Under the pieces are notes generated by a model. The model did no database searches and was not told the origin of the DNA. It saw only the letters and a list, made by a program, of their open reading frames with translations. The position numbers were made by a program, and so were the translations under genes. A stretch of 64,000 nt of DNA from Microcebus murinus (taxonomy: Eukaryota > Chordata > Mammalia > Primates > Cheirogaleidae), in contig NC_134116.1 in assembly GCF_040939455.1 (NCBI RefSeq), positions 74,789,900 through 74,853,899 on the forward strand, written 5' to 3'. This document shows positions 46,348-58,402 of the stretch, in pieces; position 1 is the stretch's first letter; every line of letters starts with the position of its first letter.

Positions 46348-47338
46348 TTATGCCAGAAAAATAACAAGAGGAAATTTTTGAAGAGCAAAAAATATAACCA
46401 TTTTACTCTTACTCAAGGAGAATAAGCAAAACTTCACACTAAATAGCACATGTGCCTCCTTCAGCAAGAGCTTGGCTGTTCTGAAATCCCTTGGATATTA
46501 TTTCTCTCCCCCAAACGCAAATTCATTCCAGTTTATACCAGGTTAGCTGGTTTCGACTCAGCACGCTGTCTTAGAATTTCCTTATGCATCACATCCAGGA
46601 AGACCGTATAGATTTTGTGTGGAATTTAAGGCTATCTCACACATATAGCATGCTTACCCTGCAATTCTCTCAGATCAGTTTTCTGCAAATTGAAATCATA
46701 TTATTTTCACTCTTGAATTTGTCACATTGATATTTTTTCTTCTCTAATGTTATTCACTCCCTTCTATGGCAAGGATTAAACCCCAAGTCCTACTTTGGAA
46801 ATGTAAAATAGTAAAGAGGTTCAATTGCTTTGAAGGATCATTCACTAAAAATCACATTACCTGTGGCCATGGTTTAAAGAACATATTGCAAACTGAGAAA
46901 AAATATTTTGGTCTTCACAGAAATACCCCCACTAATAGAGTTTAGGAGCATGCATCTAAAAATGAGAGCATCTTCCATTTCCTATGGTATTTAATCAATA
47001 CGTCTGCTCCTTGCAGCCGGAAACCAGCTCTTGTCTGCCTTCTCACAGACGGCCAGTCTCAAAGTCTCTATTTCTTCCCACGCTCTCCTCCCTCACACCT
47101 CTCCTCCACTGTGCATTGAGTGTCCCCTGCTTCCTGCCATGTGTCCCAGGACATGGCAGCTTCAATTCCCTGTGTTCTGCCTTGCAGCCACTCCTGTCTG
47201 TCTCCTCACTACCCCATCCTCAAAACACCTCTTTTTCTTCCTTCTAAGCTTGAAAGCTACTGCCTTTCTCTCTCCTGCTCCTTATTGACATATGTCTATT
47301 CATTTATTCATTTTTTTAAACTGCAAAAGCATGCTGCG
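46348..47338. other. Unassigned sequence
   Basis: No repeat or exon is recognised. Pyrimidine-rich DNA spans 47020-47290. Overlapping short frames at 46984-47347 are low-complexity S/P/L-rich and not credible. Confidence 0.4.
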
Positions 47339-47339
47339 A

Positions 47340-47792
47340 GCTTGTGACATCAAACAGAACTGAAGTAGGTAAGTAAAGAACCTTCCATCTCCTCTTTCCC
47401 ACCTCTCCACCACTTCCAGGTGGCAACCACTGTTCACAGGTCAGCATGGATTTCTTATCAAACATTTATTAAATATAACAAACATGCATCTACTTCTGAG
47501 GACTTCTTTTACCCAAATGGGACCATATTGCACAATTCCACAGCTTGCTTTTACTTGTTTTTAAAATCACTTGAAAAGTGTAAATAATATAGAAGTATAT
47601 GTTACAAAATATAAAATCCCTCTTGATGTATATTTACCCACAAAGCCAAGCTGTCCCGTCATTGTTCTGGGTCACCAAAAAAAAGAAAAAAATAAAGTAA
47701 AAGAAAGGTCATCGCCCAAATAATTGCAAACCAATTTGAATGGATATTGCAGACTGTTTTTCGCTATCACTCCTTCCTCCTTCTCCCTCTCT

Positions 47793-47834
<42 letters not shown>

Positions 47835-48770
47835 GACAAACATCAAGTTCCTAGTTCTTGATTCTCACAAGCAGTACCGCAATAAGCAGCTTCATCAGTT
47901 GCAAAAAAAAACCAAAAAACTATTTTTGTGCCCGTGTGAATATTCTGCAGCACACAACTCTATTATAGAAGCGAAATGCTGTGTTAGAATGACATACATG
48001 GAAAATTGTGTTAGACCCTGCCAAATTCCTGCACAAACAGCTCCACCAATCTGTGCTCTCACTAACAGTGAATGAGAACGACTGTCTTCACATCCACATG
48101 AATACCGTATAGTAACAACCTCTTAAAGCTTTGTTTTTGCCAATCTAATAGGCCAAAAATAGGATCCCATTATTTAAGTCGAATTTCCATATTCTGTTGC
48201 ATGTGTTTAAGGATTGTCTCTCAGTCTGTTGTTTGCCTTTAATTTTATTTGTGGATTTTTACTGTGAGGAGGTTTTAACCTCGATATATAGTCAAATCTA
48301 TCAATGTTTGTCTTTATGTTTTCTGGATTTCCTTCTGTCCTGAAAAAATATTATTTTCCACCCTAAGATTATGAGCTACATTAATAATTTTGTATTTTAT
48401 ATATAGATTTTAATCCTTTTGGAATTTATTCTCGTGTAAGGAATGATATGAGGCTATATTTTTCTCCTAAATTTTTCTCCTATATTTCTTGCCAATCATT
48501 CCAACCTCTTCCTGGAATAAATTCATCTTTTCCCTAATAATTAAAAATGTAACCTGTCTCATGTACAAAATGTAGGTGTGTGTCTATTTCTGGACTTATT
48601 TTTCATTGTGCTGTGTATTTCCGCAATAACGCCACCCTATTATAATTACTGTAGTTTTATAGTGTGTTTTGATATATGACATGGAAATTCCACTTTATTG
48701 TTTTTCTTGGCCAATTTCAGGAAAACAGCCTGTCAAAGTCAATTTTTAAAGTCCCAGAGATTTTTAATGA
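47340..48770 (-). repeat. Old L1/HAL1-type LINE, antisense
   Basis: Antisense blocks include 'ggtggcaaccactgttcaca', 'ccaatctgtgctctcactaa', 'tgtcttcacatccacatgaa', 'ctgttgtttgcctttaattt', 'ttggaatttattctcgtgta', 'gtgtctatttctggacttat' and 'tactgtagttttatagtgtg'. A (CA)n microsatellite lies at 47797-47832. The whole element is non-coding by decay. Confidence 0.8.
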
Positions 48771-48960
48771 AGTCTCATTCAATAAATAGATTATTTGGAA
48801 AAAAGTCCATAGGGGGCATTGAAAAACTCCTACATATCTCTGGGACCCTAGAAGGCCGCATGCATGCCCAGGGCTATTCCCATGCCTGGGAAACACCTGA
48901 GAGGACCGTTAGCTCCCACCTCTGGCTGACCTTGTGCCTCTGTGCCATCAAGAAGTGAAA
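48771..48960 (+). repeat. HAL1/L1 5'-region fragment, sense
   Basis: The sequence 'gtccatagggggcattgaaa', 'ctcctacatatctctgggac', 'cctagaaggccgcatgcatg' and 'gccatcaagaagtgaaagtc' is a diverged paralogue of 50390-50570. It lies about 1.6 kb upstream of it in the same orientation. Confidence 0.6.
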
Positions 48961-49478
48961 GTCAAGCAGGGCATGTGCAACACACATGCAGAGCCAAAGA
49001 GTGGGAAACTTACAGGTTCAAGGCACGTTAGTTTTATGGTATAAAGCTTCAAAAAGCTTTCCCAGAAATTCAACCCAATGACTGCCACTTAAATCTCTGG
49101 GACCAGGACTAGGTCATATGGCCACAACAGGTGTAAGGACATCTGGGAGAGTATTTTAGCTGTACACATTCCCACTCTGTAGGAAACCAGAGTTCTGTGC
49201 GTAAGAAAGGAGGCACAGGCATTGGGAAGGCAATCAACAGTGTCTGACACAGCCTGCTTGATTTTGACTTCTTGGAATTATCTTGTGGACTAATAAATAG
49301 ATTTTTGAAAAAAACCTATGTAGTTTGAGTTAGTATGGCACAACATTTTAAATGAATCAATTAAAACAACCTTGTTGATGGTATTGTTATTTTCTCAATC
49401 ATCGCTGTCAAAAGAGCATTGTTAAAGTATCCCCGGATGATGTGTTTGTACATTTTACCTGGCAACACAAACTGCAAG
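48961..49478. other. Unassigned, possibly further LINE sequence
   Basis: No family can be assigned confidently. The sequence continues the HAL1-like fragment's orientation, but no diagnostic block was recognised. Confidence 0.35.
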
Positions 49479-49479
49479 C

Positions 49480-49680
49480 TTTACTAAGCATCATAGCGAA
49501 CATTTACAAAGCACTTTCCATGCTCGGGCGAAAGTATCCATTCATAAATGTTTCCATTTTTCACATTACATGAGCTAATATATATTAGCTAATTTACACT
49601 AACTAATTTAACCATCACAATAACTTATGAGGTAATTGTTATTACTATTCCCATATTAAGCTTACTGATTTGTGACAATT
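49480..49680 (-). repeat. MIR SINE, antisense
   Basis: The sequence 'cgaacatttacaaagcactt', 'tttaaccatcacaataactt' and 'gaggtaattgttattactat' follow antisense MIR. A local palindromic 'gctaatatatattagc' sits inside. Confidence 0.65.
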
Positions 49681-49859
49681 TTTGTCAGTCGTATGTACTA
49701 AAGAAATCATCCACTCTTTGGCTTCCATTTTTATTCTCTTAATGGTGTCTTTGATAGAAAGGAGTCCTTAATTTTAGCCTCATAATAGTCCTCAATCAGA
49801 AGACACTGCCAGAGCTTGGCAGAGATGATGTCTACCTTACCATAAGTGCAACTTCCAGA

Positions 49860-50609
49860 ATGGTGGAATATGGACTTCTAAAAATCCACTCCAGAAAAAC
49901 ACAGACAACACTGGCAAAAACTCTCAAAATCAACTTTTCCAAAATTTTGGAAATTAAATTCTTCAATAAACCTGTGAGTGTTAACTCAAGACAAACAGCT
50001 GAATCTAAATAGGAGGAGTGAGCCTTCTACGTTTCAACTATCCTAATCCCATGCAGCTATTCAGAAGTCCTGAAAACTAGATAAAGTAGCTCTGAAACTG
50101 GAAGCCACTAGAGAGGGTAGAACAGGTGCAGAGGTCACAAAAGGGCCATTCCCCAAGAATTGCCACTATTTGTCCTGGTTGACAACTTACTAGAAGGGTC
50201 CATCCTCAGGACTCAGTTTTATTACAGTCGACTCAGAACTTCCTCTGTGCAAACAGCCATACCCACATGGAATTTGTCAAAACAACCAGCGGTAATTGCT
50301 TACCATTGCAGTTGCTTGAGGAAGCATTACCAGTTGGAGCTAAGAAAATTCTCTCCAAAAAACTTAAAAGGAAAAACTGGAAATTTGAAGTCCATAGGGG
50401 GTTTTCAAAAGTTCCTACATATTCCTGGGAATCTAGAAGACCACAGCATGTATAGGGCTGTGTGTATACCTAGTGCTGTGTGTGCCCACGAAAGAACTGA
50501 GAATGCCCCAAGCTTTCAATTCTAGCTGAACTTGAGCATCTGCTGAAGCAGGAAGTGAAGGCTAAGGCAGGGTTGTAAACTCCCTGCAGGAGCTCTGAAG
50601 GCATTCCTC

Positions 50610-50658
<49 letters not shown>

Positions 50659-51465
50659 ACACCCTTGGTAAGGATGGAAGGATTACTGGGTCAAAGCATA
50701 TAAAGAAATTTCTGTCTGATCATTAGCTGACCACTAAACTAACTAAAAAAAAGACTTCAATATCCAAACATGACAAAGAATACAGACTTTTCAGAATTAG
50801 TTTAGGTTAGTCACTAAATAAATAAGCAAACAGCAAAAACAGCAACAACAAAAACACTCTGAGAAGAAATGAATCTTATCCCCAGAGTTGTCACATTATA
50901 TTATATAAAATTTCCAGTTTTCAGCAAAATATTATAAGACATTAAAAAAACAGAAAAATTGTCTTAAACACATAGAAAAAAGCAATAAAAAGAAACTGTC
51001 CTTGATGAAGGCTAGATGTTGGACTTAACTAGACAAAGACTTTAAATCAGTAGTCATACGGGAAACCATGTCAAAAAAAATTAAAGGAAGGTATGAGAAC
51101 GATGTCTCACAAAATAGAACATATTAATAACGAGATAGAAATTACTTTTAGAGTGGTGATTCTGAAGTTAAAAAGTACAATAGCTATTATGAAACATTTA
51201 CTAAAGGGGCTCAGGAGAGAATTTGAACATGCAGAAGAAAGAATCAGCAGACTTGAAGATCAACTGAAATTATCCCATCTGAGAAACAGAAAGAATAAGG
51301 GTGAAAAAAAAAATGAACAGAGCCTCAGAAACCTGTGGGACACCAACCAGCATACCAACATACATATAAGCGAAGTCCAAGAAGGAAAGACAAGAAAGAG
51401 AGGGGAAGAAAGAATAATTAAAGAAATAATGAACAAAAACTTTTCTTTTGTTAGATGTGGAGGGA
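49860..51465 (+). repeat. HAL1/L1M 5' region and ORF1 remnant, sense
   Basis: A 5' region (49860-50600) is followed by a (CA)n tract at 50609-50662. An ORF1 relic from about 51000 includes 'KGLRREFEHAEERISRLEDQ', 'KNEQSLRNLWDTNQHTNIHI' and 'ERIIKEIMNKNF', matching the LINE-1 ORF1 coiled-coil and RRM boundary (consensus …FEQAEERISELED…NEQSLRDLWDTIKRTNIRI…). An uninterrupted 197-codon frame (51093-51686) contains this and then leaves the homology. ORF1p is the RNA-binding chaperone of LINE-1; this copy is a fossil. Confidence 0.85.
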
Positions 51466-54160
51466 GGAGGCACAGGAAAAGTTTCCAGAATGGGAACATT
51501 GGGAGCATTACTGAAGGTGACCGGACACAGATGTTCCAGCCAGTGTTGATTAGCAGCCTGCCTTTCCTGACCTGTGGACCTGGTTCATTAATCCTTATTA
51601 TCAAATGTGTATTGCATGCTAGAGATGCACAAACTCAGCCATATCCACATTGTAATATACTCTGCTGCAAGAAAACAAAAAGGTAGAACAGATGTACTGT
51701 CAGAATTAAAGTCTTCAGTTCTCTCCACTCAATTGTCATTGGTTTAGTCTGACAAGCGTTTGCTTTAAACTCTTGTTCTTTGCCTATACATAATTTCTAG
51801 CACCAGAAAAACAACAATGTCATAACTTCAAGAGATAAACGAGGTTTCTAAATTACCTGTGTCATTCCTTTATATTGCTTAGAATGCTAATGCCAGTCTG
51901 CTAACGTCTGGCTCATTGTGGGGGACCGTGTGTCTGTGTTGGTGGAGGGGGCACGTGAGTTGCTCCTCAACTGATTGTAATGGGCAGAGAGAAATCAAGG
52001 CTGGAGAGGACTGGGACTGAACGAGGTCTACTGGGAGAAAAGATATGCAGATTAGGGGTTGACGATGACATATGTTAGGAGGCAGAAAAAGAGGATGCAT
52101 GTTAAGTGAGAGAGTGGGAACCTGGCCACCACAGGAGTCTGCGTGCTCATTTGTGGTAAGGCCAAGAAGGTATTGAAATGCTGCCCGGAGTATCTGCCAA
52201 GGTCTATTTGCATACATCATTCCTGTTGATTGGCAGTATGTCCCATGAATGGGAAGAAATTTGGGGTACAGACATGAGGTCAGGCAGCAGTGCAAACACT
52301 TTTAGGTTACTGTAGAGTCGATCAAGATCTTTCTCCTTTAAATTTTAAAATTCTACCCATAGCCAGTCAGTAAGTCAATAGTTAGATCAATGTACAGGCC
52401 ATTTAAAAACTCAAGATTTCTTACATGGGAACAGAGATAGACAAATCAAAGCCCCTGCTCCTCCTGTCCCCCAAAGAAAGGACTTACCAACAGGAGAAAT
52501 TTGTAGTTTTGTTCCCTATGGCACCAACTGAAATTCTACTCAGCCCACCTGATGGACGATCAATGGCTAGGTAAGAGACCCCAGCTCTCTACAGCAGAGA
52601 CCCCAGCTCTAGGCAATGCTGAGTTATCTAGACTGATCTAGTGAGCACATCTGGGGAGAGCACAGGGCTGGTCAGCCGGAGGCTTATTGCCATGAGAGAC
52701 TGAGAAACCTTTTGTGAAGGAACTCATCCTATGTGGAGAAAGTCCAAGTCTGGTTCAAGGCCAGTGTCAAGAGGGAGGGCATATCTGCTTCCAGCCTGTT
52801 GGCTCATGTTGCACTCTTTAGCCTCATTGCCAGGATTCCACAGGGAGAGGAGACTAAGCAAAAGGGAGGGTAAAGCGTTAGTTTCTCCAGGCAGTGACAG
52901 CGCGAGGCGGCACTGATGCGCGGTGCCATGGGATCGTGCGACAGAACCAACCAAAACGAATATGGAACTTATTTTCCCTACCTGAAATGATACTGGAGCA
53001 TAGGACAGATGTAGCTGGAAGGATGACTGGGGCCAGGTGGGGGACCTGGGACAGATTCCTCTCGGCCCTGTGGGAATGTCAGGAGACATTTAAGTAAGTA
53101 GGGGAGTGGGGATGCATAGTGGATACCTGGCACTTCCTCGTCTGCTCACGTTCTTTGTCTTTGGGAGCTGATTCTTCCCCTACCTCCGCGGTGCTTATGA
53201 GCTGCCAATCCACCCCCTCCCCCCACGGCCCTCGCGCCCCACAGAGGCGGGGTTCTGGCCCAGGCCAGCCAATGAGAGGACACCATTCCTACCGGCATCC
53301 GCGAGAGGCGCGTACGCCTGAGCACATGACCCAAGCAGAGCCAATCGGACGCCTTTGGTAGGGTTGACCTGTTGCTGGAAGGGTTTCCTTCCGTGCCACA
53401 AACTGTGGAGAACATTGTTCCTACCAATGGAGAGATCTGACGGACAGTAATGCAGTCCTCAGGAAATCCACGAGATGGAGAGAACAAGACAGATTTGGAG
53501 GACTTGGCTCCAGCCTTACGTACCTCTGCGTAAGTCCTAAATGCTTCAGTTACCTCACAGTGAAATTTCAAAATTTCTAAAATTCTTCTACACCTTGTTT
53601 GAGTCTTGTGATGACCTGCAATTGAGCGATTCCTGACTAACACGAAGGAGTGGTTACTGGTTTCTATTTTTGACAATTTGAAACAATGGGCTGTGGTGAC
53701 CCATGGAAATACAAATCTCAGAAAAAGAAATCAGGAACAGCCATCCCTTCCTCAGTCTCATGCCCAGCGTCTCTGAGTGTTTTAGGGGAATTGTTAACAT
53801 GCACACAGATATTTACCTTTGAAAATTCTCAGAGTTGATAGTTTGATATCATGATAACTGACAAATCCACTGTGCCCAGGAGCACTTTCTCTACAGTATT
53901 CACATCTCCCTTGTCCACAGGCGTCCCTTTCGTTTTGGGCTTGGGGACCCTGATTTCCAACAACCTGCAATGATCTCGTAGCATGTGATTCTCCAAGAAA
54001 TGAGGGGAATGGGAGACAATGAAATGGGAGCTGTCTTTTGTGCGTAATGAGATTGTCGCTCTGTATTCAGTTCAGAAAGGGTTGAGAGAAGATAGTGGGG
54101 CTTCTTCCTCCCATCACTGCTGCATGGAGAGCCCAGGATTTTCATCTGGAATCCCCTCAG
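51466..54160. other. Mostly unassigned 2.7-kb interval
   Basis: No gene is supported. A short tandem duplication of 'agaccccagctct' lies at 52576-52615. The block 53140-53440 holds three CCAAT motifs and elevated CpG (see findings). Frames at 51879-52295, 52724-53089 and 53146-53676 carry no recognised domain. Confidence 0.4.
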
Positions 54161-54164
54161 GCTA

Positions 54165-54332
54165 GTCACTGTGCACACGTTCACCACGCACACATTCATT
54201 CACCATGCACACATGCACCATTCACACATGCACCATGCACACGTTCACCACGCACACATTCATTCACACACACGTTCACCACGCACACATTTTCCACACA
54301 CACTTTTGCCATGCATACATTCACCAAATGCT
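54165..54332. repeat. CACA-rich minisatellite
   Basis: Irregular tandem units of 'cacacgttcaccacg', 'cacacattcattcac' and 'cacacatgcaccat' type repeat about ten times over roughly 165 bp. The frame across it translates as THAPFTHAPCT-like low complexity and is not a gene. Confidence 0.85.
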
Positions 54333-54767
54333 TAAGCACCTGCTCTGAGGCACCCTGCATGGCACGCAATGGTGGGCAGATAGGACAATGTCCTTGCCTT
54401 TATGGAATATACAGCCCAGTTGACAAAGATAGATGATTATGAAGAAACAAGAAACATGTTATGAATGGGGAAGTATGATGTATTAATCAAGACTCTTAGT
54501 GACAAGTGAGAGAAACCAAATTCAAACTAAGTTAAAAGAGGCTATTTACCTACTGTGTAACAGCCCTGGGCACAGACATCTTCAGGTCTGGCTGGATCCA
54601 GCATTCCAGTGATGTAATCCTGTCTCTGTCTTCTTCACGTCCGCAGTCCCCTATCTCTAGCTCTGCTTTTTTCTTCATCAACTTTAGTCTCAGGTAGCCT
54701 TTCTTCCCGGCAAAGACAGTCCCTGGAGACTTCAGAAACATGTCATCCTTAGTACATGAGATGTCAT
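54333..54767. repeat. Ancient interspersed repeat fragments, family uncertain
   Basis: 54320-54440 resembles 'ttaagcacctgctctgaggcaccctg…tgccttta­tggaat', a widespread old mammalian repeat type. 54490-54760 ('actcttagtgacaagtgaga', 'ggtctggctggatccagcat') resembles another. The lemur-type L1 lies just downstream. Confidence 0.35.
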
Positions 54768-54780
54768 AAAAGGAGAGATC

Positions 54781-54928
54781 TGGGAGGGGTAAAAACTCAC
54801 CTATCAGGTACAATGAACACTAGTTGGGTGATGGGCACACTAAAAGTCCTGACTTTAGCATTATACAAGATATCCACGTAACAAAAACGTTTGTACCTCC
54901 TTAATATTTTTAAATAAATAAATAAAAT
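54781..54928 (+). mobile_element. Lemur-type L1 3' end, sense
   Basis: The sequence 'acactagttgggtgatgggc', 'tatccacgtaacaaaaacgt', 'ttgtacctccttaatatttt' and a TAAA-rich tail belong to an L1 3' UTR of strepsirrhine type. The flanking aaaggagagatc/aaaagagagatc (54769-54780, 54930-54941) forms a ~12-bp target duplication with one mismatch. Confidence 0.85.
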
Positions 54929-55034
54929 AAAAAGAGAGATCCTCTTTCTCCCAGTCTCCAAAACAATTCCTTTAGTTATTCAGATTGACTCTTTTTGGTC
55001 TATGCCCACCCCTGAACCAATAATTGTGTCCAGA

Positions 55035-55223
55035 TGCTCACCTGTAGTCCCAGCTACTGGGGAGGCTGACGCAGGAGGATTGCCTGAGCCCAGGAGTTCA
55101 AGGCTGCAGTGAGCCGTGATGACACCACTGCACTCCAGCCCAGGCAACAGAGTGAGAACCTGTCTCCAAAATAAATAAATGAGTGACTGAATAAATAAAT
55201 AAATATCATCCTTCTTAAAAATA
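55035..55223 (+). mobile_element. Alu right-arm-type monomer, sense
   Basis: The sequence 'cacctgtagtcccagctact', 'gaggattgcctgagcccagg', 'agttcaaggctgcagtgagc', 'actgcactccagcccaggca' is followed by an A/T-rich tail of AAAT units. A 13-bp target duplication with one mismatch (aattgtgtccaga 55022-55034, aattgtgcccaga 55224-55236) defines the insertion. Confidence 0.92.
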
Positions 55224-55236
55224 AATTGTGCCCAGA

Positions 55237-55448
55237 GACTGAGGGTTGTATTTATGGCTGTTTGGTTCATGGGTGTATCCTGAGGCTGCACTAAGAATCT
55301 AGGAGGTGTATTCTTCAAGATTTGGATGGCAGCCCTTAAAGATAGCATGCATACCTTGCACCATGTGCCATGGAGCACATACCAGGGCAATGACCTGCTG
55401 CAGGGCATCAGGAGAGGCTTACTGGAGGGAGCTGACATGTGAAGGATG
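55237..55448. other. Unassigned sequence
   Basis: No feature is recognised. Confidence 0.35.
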
Positions 55449-55449
55449 A

Positions 55450-55662
55450 GTAACGACTCTTGTAACGATAGCTAACACGTACTGAGTGCTTGCTCTGTGC
55501 CAGACATGGTGCTAAGCACCTCATATATATTATCACACTTAATCTCCACCACAACCTCTGACGTAGGAACCAGTGTTTTACCCATTTTTGAGAATATAAA
55601 GTCGAGGCAGAAAGAGGATAAATCACATCCTCAAAGCCCTGCAGGTAGTAAAGGAATAGGGT
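55450..55662 (-). repeat. MIR SINE, antisense, nearly complete
   Basis: The sequence 'acgatagctaacacgtactg', 'agtgcttgctctgtgccaga', 'ggtgctaagcacctcatata', 'aatctccaccacaacctctg' and 'ttacccatttttgagaatat' follow antisense MIR from its 3' end to the core. Confidence 0.9.
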
Positions 55663-56468
55663 GTCAGGTAAGGTAAGTAGGTGGGGAGAACGTTCCAGGT
55701 GAGGAATAGCACAGGGACAGCCCCAGGGGCTCCTCTGAGGAGCTGGCCACAGCCTGACCTGGGGAGGACAAAGCGCTGTAGGTGTATGGGCTTCAACATG
55801 AGCAAACTGGGGACTTCAGCAGCCCTGCTTGCCTGCTTCCCCAACTGTACTTCCGGAGCATTCTTTCCAGAGACTGATTTGCCTGTCCAGTTTGAACAAG
55901 GATCTGAATGATAAATTACATTGAATTCCTGCCTTACTTCCCAAAACGTGGCCCGCTGCTCCGACCAGAAACCATAGCTTGATTAAGGTTGGTCTTTTGA
56001 GAAGGCCCACCCTGGGTGGCCCATTATTCCAATAGTTTTAACAACATTGCTAAAATTATGCTGTTGCTTATTGCAGCTAAGTGACTCTATTTGGCAAATG
56101 GCTATCTTAAGGAGATTAGTCCACCTAATTTATCTGTAACCCAATTTATCTGTTTATCTTGGTCCTGAATTTATTGGTAGTCCAGTTACCTGGTGTTTCG
56201 TGTTATTGGTTTGTTAGTTTGTTTTTCCCTATGGGGATACTTTTCTGGATACAGATCAAACACCAGTGTCTACATTTCTGGATGTCTTTCGTTTTAATAA
56301 CAGGTCAATATCCCTACTGCAAACACTCTGGGACCCAAAGATGGTTCAGTTGAACTGGTGTGCACCAGCTGACTCTCAGACCTGCCTGTGGGGATCATGC
56401 ATTCTTTATTCACGTAAGCAACAGCATCCAATACCTCCTGTAAGAAGACAACAAGATACTCCTTTGGG
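55663..56468. other. Unassigned sequence
   Basis: No repeat or exon is recognised. Confidence 0.35.
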
Positions 56469-56683
56469 CTAGTGGTTTTCAATGTGTGATCGGGTGTAAT
56501 TTTTGCCTTCCAGGGGACATTGGCAATGTCCAGAGACATTTCTGGTTGTGGGAGAGTGCAACTGGCATCTAGTGGGTAGATGCCAGGGATCCTGCTAACC
56601 ATCCGACAGTGCATAGGGCAACCATCTAGAACAAAGAACTATCTAGCCCAAGATGTCCACAGCAGTGAGGTTGAGCAACCCTG
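56469..56683 (+). mobile_element. MER20 hAT-Charlie MITE
   Basis: The sequence 'agtggttttcaatgtgtgat', 'ccttccaggggacattggca', 'atgtccagagacatttctgg', 'actggcatctagtgggtaga', 'gccagggatcctgctaacca' and 'gaggttgagcaaccctg' are the MER20 blocks in order. Some MER20 copies are known to act as regulatory elements in placental decidual cells. There is no evidence for that here beyond family membership. Confidence 0.92.
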
Positions 56684-56944
56684 CTCTTGGTGATACCCTC
56701 AGCATTAGCAATAGCTGCCCATGCTTGGAATCGTAACAAACATTTTGCAGGTGGTCTTGATGACAGTTCCTATCAGCTTGTCAACTTGGGGGTGCACCAG
56801 TAGTTCACAGTAAAGAGCCATTTAGAAATACTACTACCTTGGGGTTTTTGTTCCTTACCAAACCGTAGTAGTCAAAGACTAAAATAGGTAGGCACTGACG
56901 AAGGTATTCTGCTAGTACGTCCTTATATCAGGAGAGCATGAATT
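56684..56944. other. Unassigned sequence
   Basis: No feature is recognised. Confidence 0.35.
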
Positions 56945-57065
56945 AGGCTTTTTACAGCGGCTCATTAGATGCCCTCTTATTATAGATGAGGAAACTGAGG
57001 CCTGCAGTGTTCAATTACCTGCTGAAAGTCACATGAAAAGCTCTATCTCTGTCATGTGTGTTCTT
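56945..57065 (-). repeat. MIR fragment, antisense
   Basis: The sequence 'tattatagatgaggaaactg' with 'aggcctgcag' and 'cctgctgaaagtcacatg' is the antisense MIR core. Confidence 0.82.
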
Positions 57066-57778
57066 AGCCACTATATTTCGAGTGCTTCCTTGATAGTCCC
57101 CTCTTACAGAAGAAGTGTTCTGTGACAAAGGCAAACACAAGAGACCTAATTCCAAGGCTGTGGGGTTAGGGTATCTCAAGGCAGGAAGTGAATGTCTAGG
57201 AATACAAGCAAACTGTTTAGAAGCCCAAAATGTCTTGTCCTTGCATAAATGTTATACTTTTCTAGAATTCAGCATCTGCCTTTGGAAAAAAAAGTTATAC
57301 TTTTGCTTCACTGAATAGAAGCTTCTGGGGTGTTCAAGTGAGCTGCAATCTCTTACACTTTGTTTCTTTGGTTTTAATGCAGCAAGAAAATCTTGTCTGT
57401 AAAGAGCATTTCCAGGATGAAAGAACCACTGTGGCTAGACTTGACCCAAGCTGGCACATCACTCAAGTGGCACATGGTACATCTTTCTAAAAATCCAAAA
57501 AAGAGGATGGCTTCTGTCAAACCAAATCCCTGCAGAAATTAGCTAAACCCACAAAAGGTATTGATCAGGTGAGTCACTTCCAGTGCCACACTGAACCCTA
57601 TGGTCCACGGGCAGGCCTTCCCTGGTTGAGCAAGACAGGTGTGCATTAGTACAAATGGCCATGGAAGAGAGCCAGAAACCTGAGTACAGGCCTTGCTCCC
57701 CTTTCTTTGGTCTCCTTTCTCCTGGCAAGGAGGGGAGAGGAAGGAAGAGTAAAAGGATAGACGAAAGGAGAAAGGGGA
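57066..57778. other. Unassigned; purine-rich at 57725-57790
   Basis: No exon or family is recognised. A G/A-rich low-complexity tract ends the interval. Confidence 0.4.
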
Positions 57779-57779
57779 G

Positions 57780-57975
57780 GAGGGAGGTAGTGATTTTGAA
57801 CCCTCATTTCATATATCATCCCAACTAATCCTCACAACAATCAGTCAAGGGTAAAGATTGTTGTTCTCCGTTAAGGAGCCTTTAAGTTTTAAATAACTTG
57901 ACCAAGGTCACACAGTTGATTGACAATGAAGTTCAGATTCACACCCAGGCTGTCTGATGCCAAAGGTCTTGTTTT
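57780..57975 (-). repeat. MIR SINE, antisense
   Basis: The sequence 'ccaactaatcctcacaacaa', 'aacttgaccaaggtcacaca' and 'cacccaggctgtctgatgcc' are clear antisense MIR blocks. Confidence 0.88.
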
Positions 57976-58400
57976 TTCCAATCCACCACTCTGCTCACAG
58001 TGGGAAGTCACAGCTTTCTGGAGCTGATAGCATTGTGCTCCTATCAGGTCAGGGCAAGGGGACTGCTTGTGTTGGCAGCACATCTACTAAACTGCAAGTG
58101 ACAGAGAATCTCGAAACCTTCTACACTGGGCACAGGAGCCAAGAATGGGGACAGCAATTGTGGGAAACTCCTTAAATGCAACAAATTGATAAGTATGCAA
58201 ATGGAAGCATCAGTCTTACATTGTATAAACAGCCCAGCGCTGGCTATACGTCTGAGAACCTGGTTTTGCCGCTGATGGGTCCCATGACCTTGAGGACTGT
58301 ATGGGGTCCCCTGTGGCTGTGAAACCAGAGGCTTGCTCTGGCAGTTGTTAGTGTGTCTCTTTCAGCTCTGATGGTCCATCTTCTGTTTAAACGATTTCCA
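57976..58400. other. Unassigned sequence
   Basis: No feature is recognised. Confidence 0.35.
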
Positions 58401-58402
58401 CC

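Noticed and set aside
54165..54332. Possible CRISPR-like array
   Set aside because: The units are irregular tandem repeats without unique spacers, in a mammalian genome.
54095..54436. 113-codon frame rich in T, H and A
   Set aside because: It is the translation of a CACA-type minisatellite.
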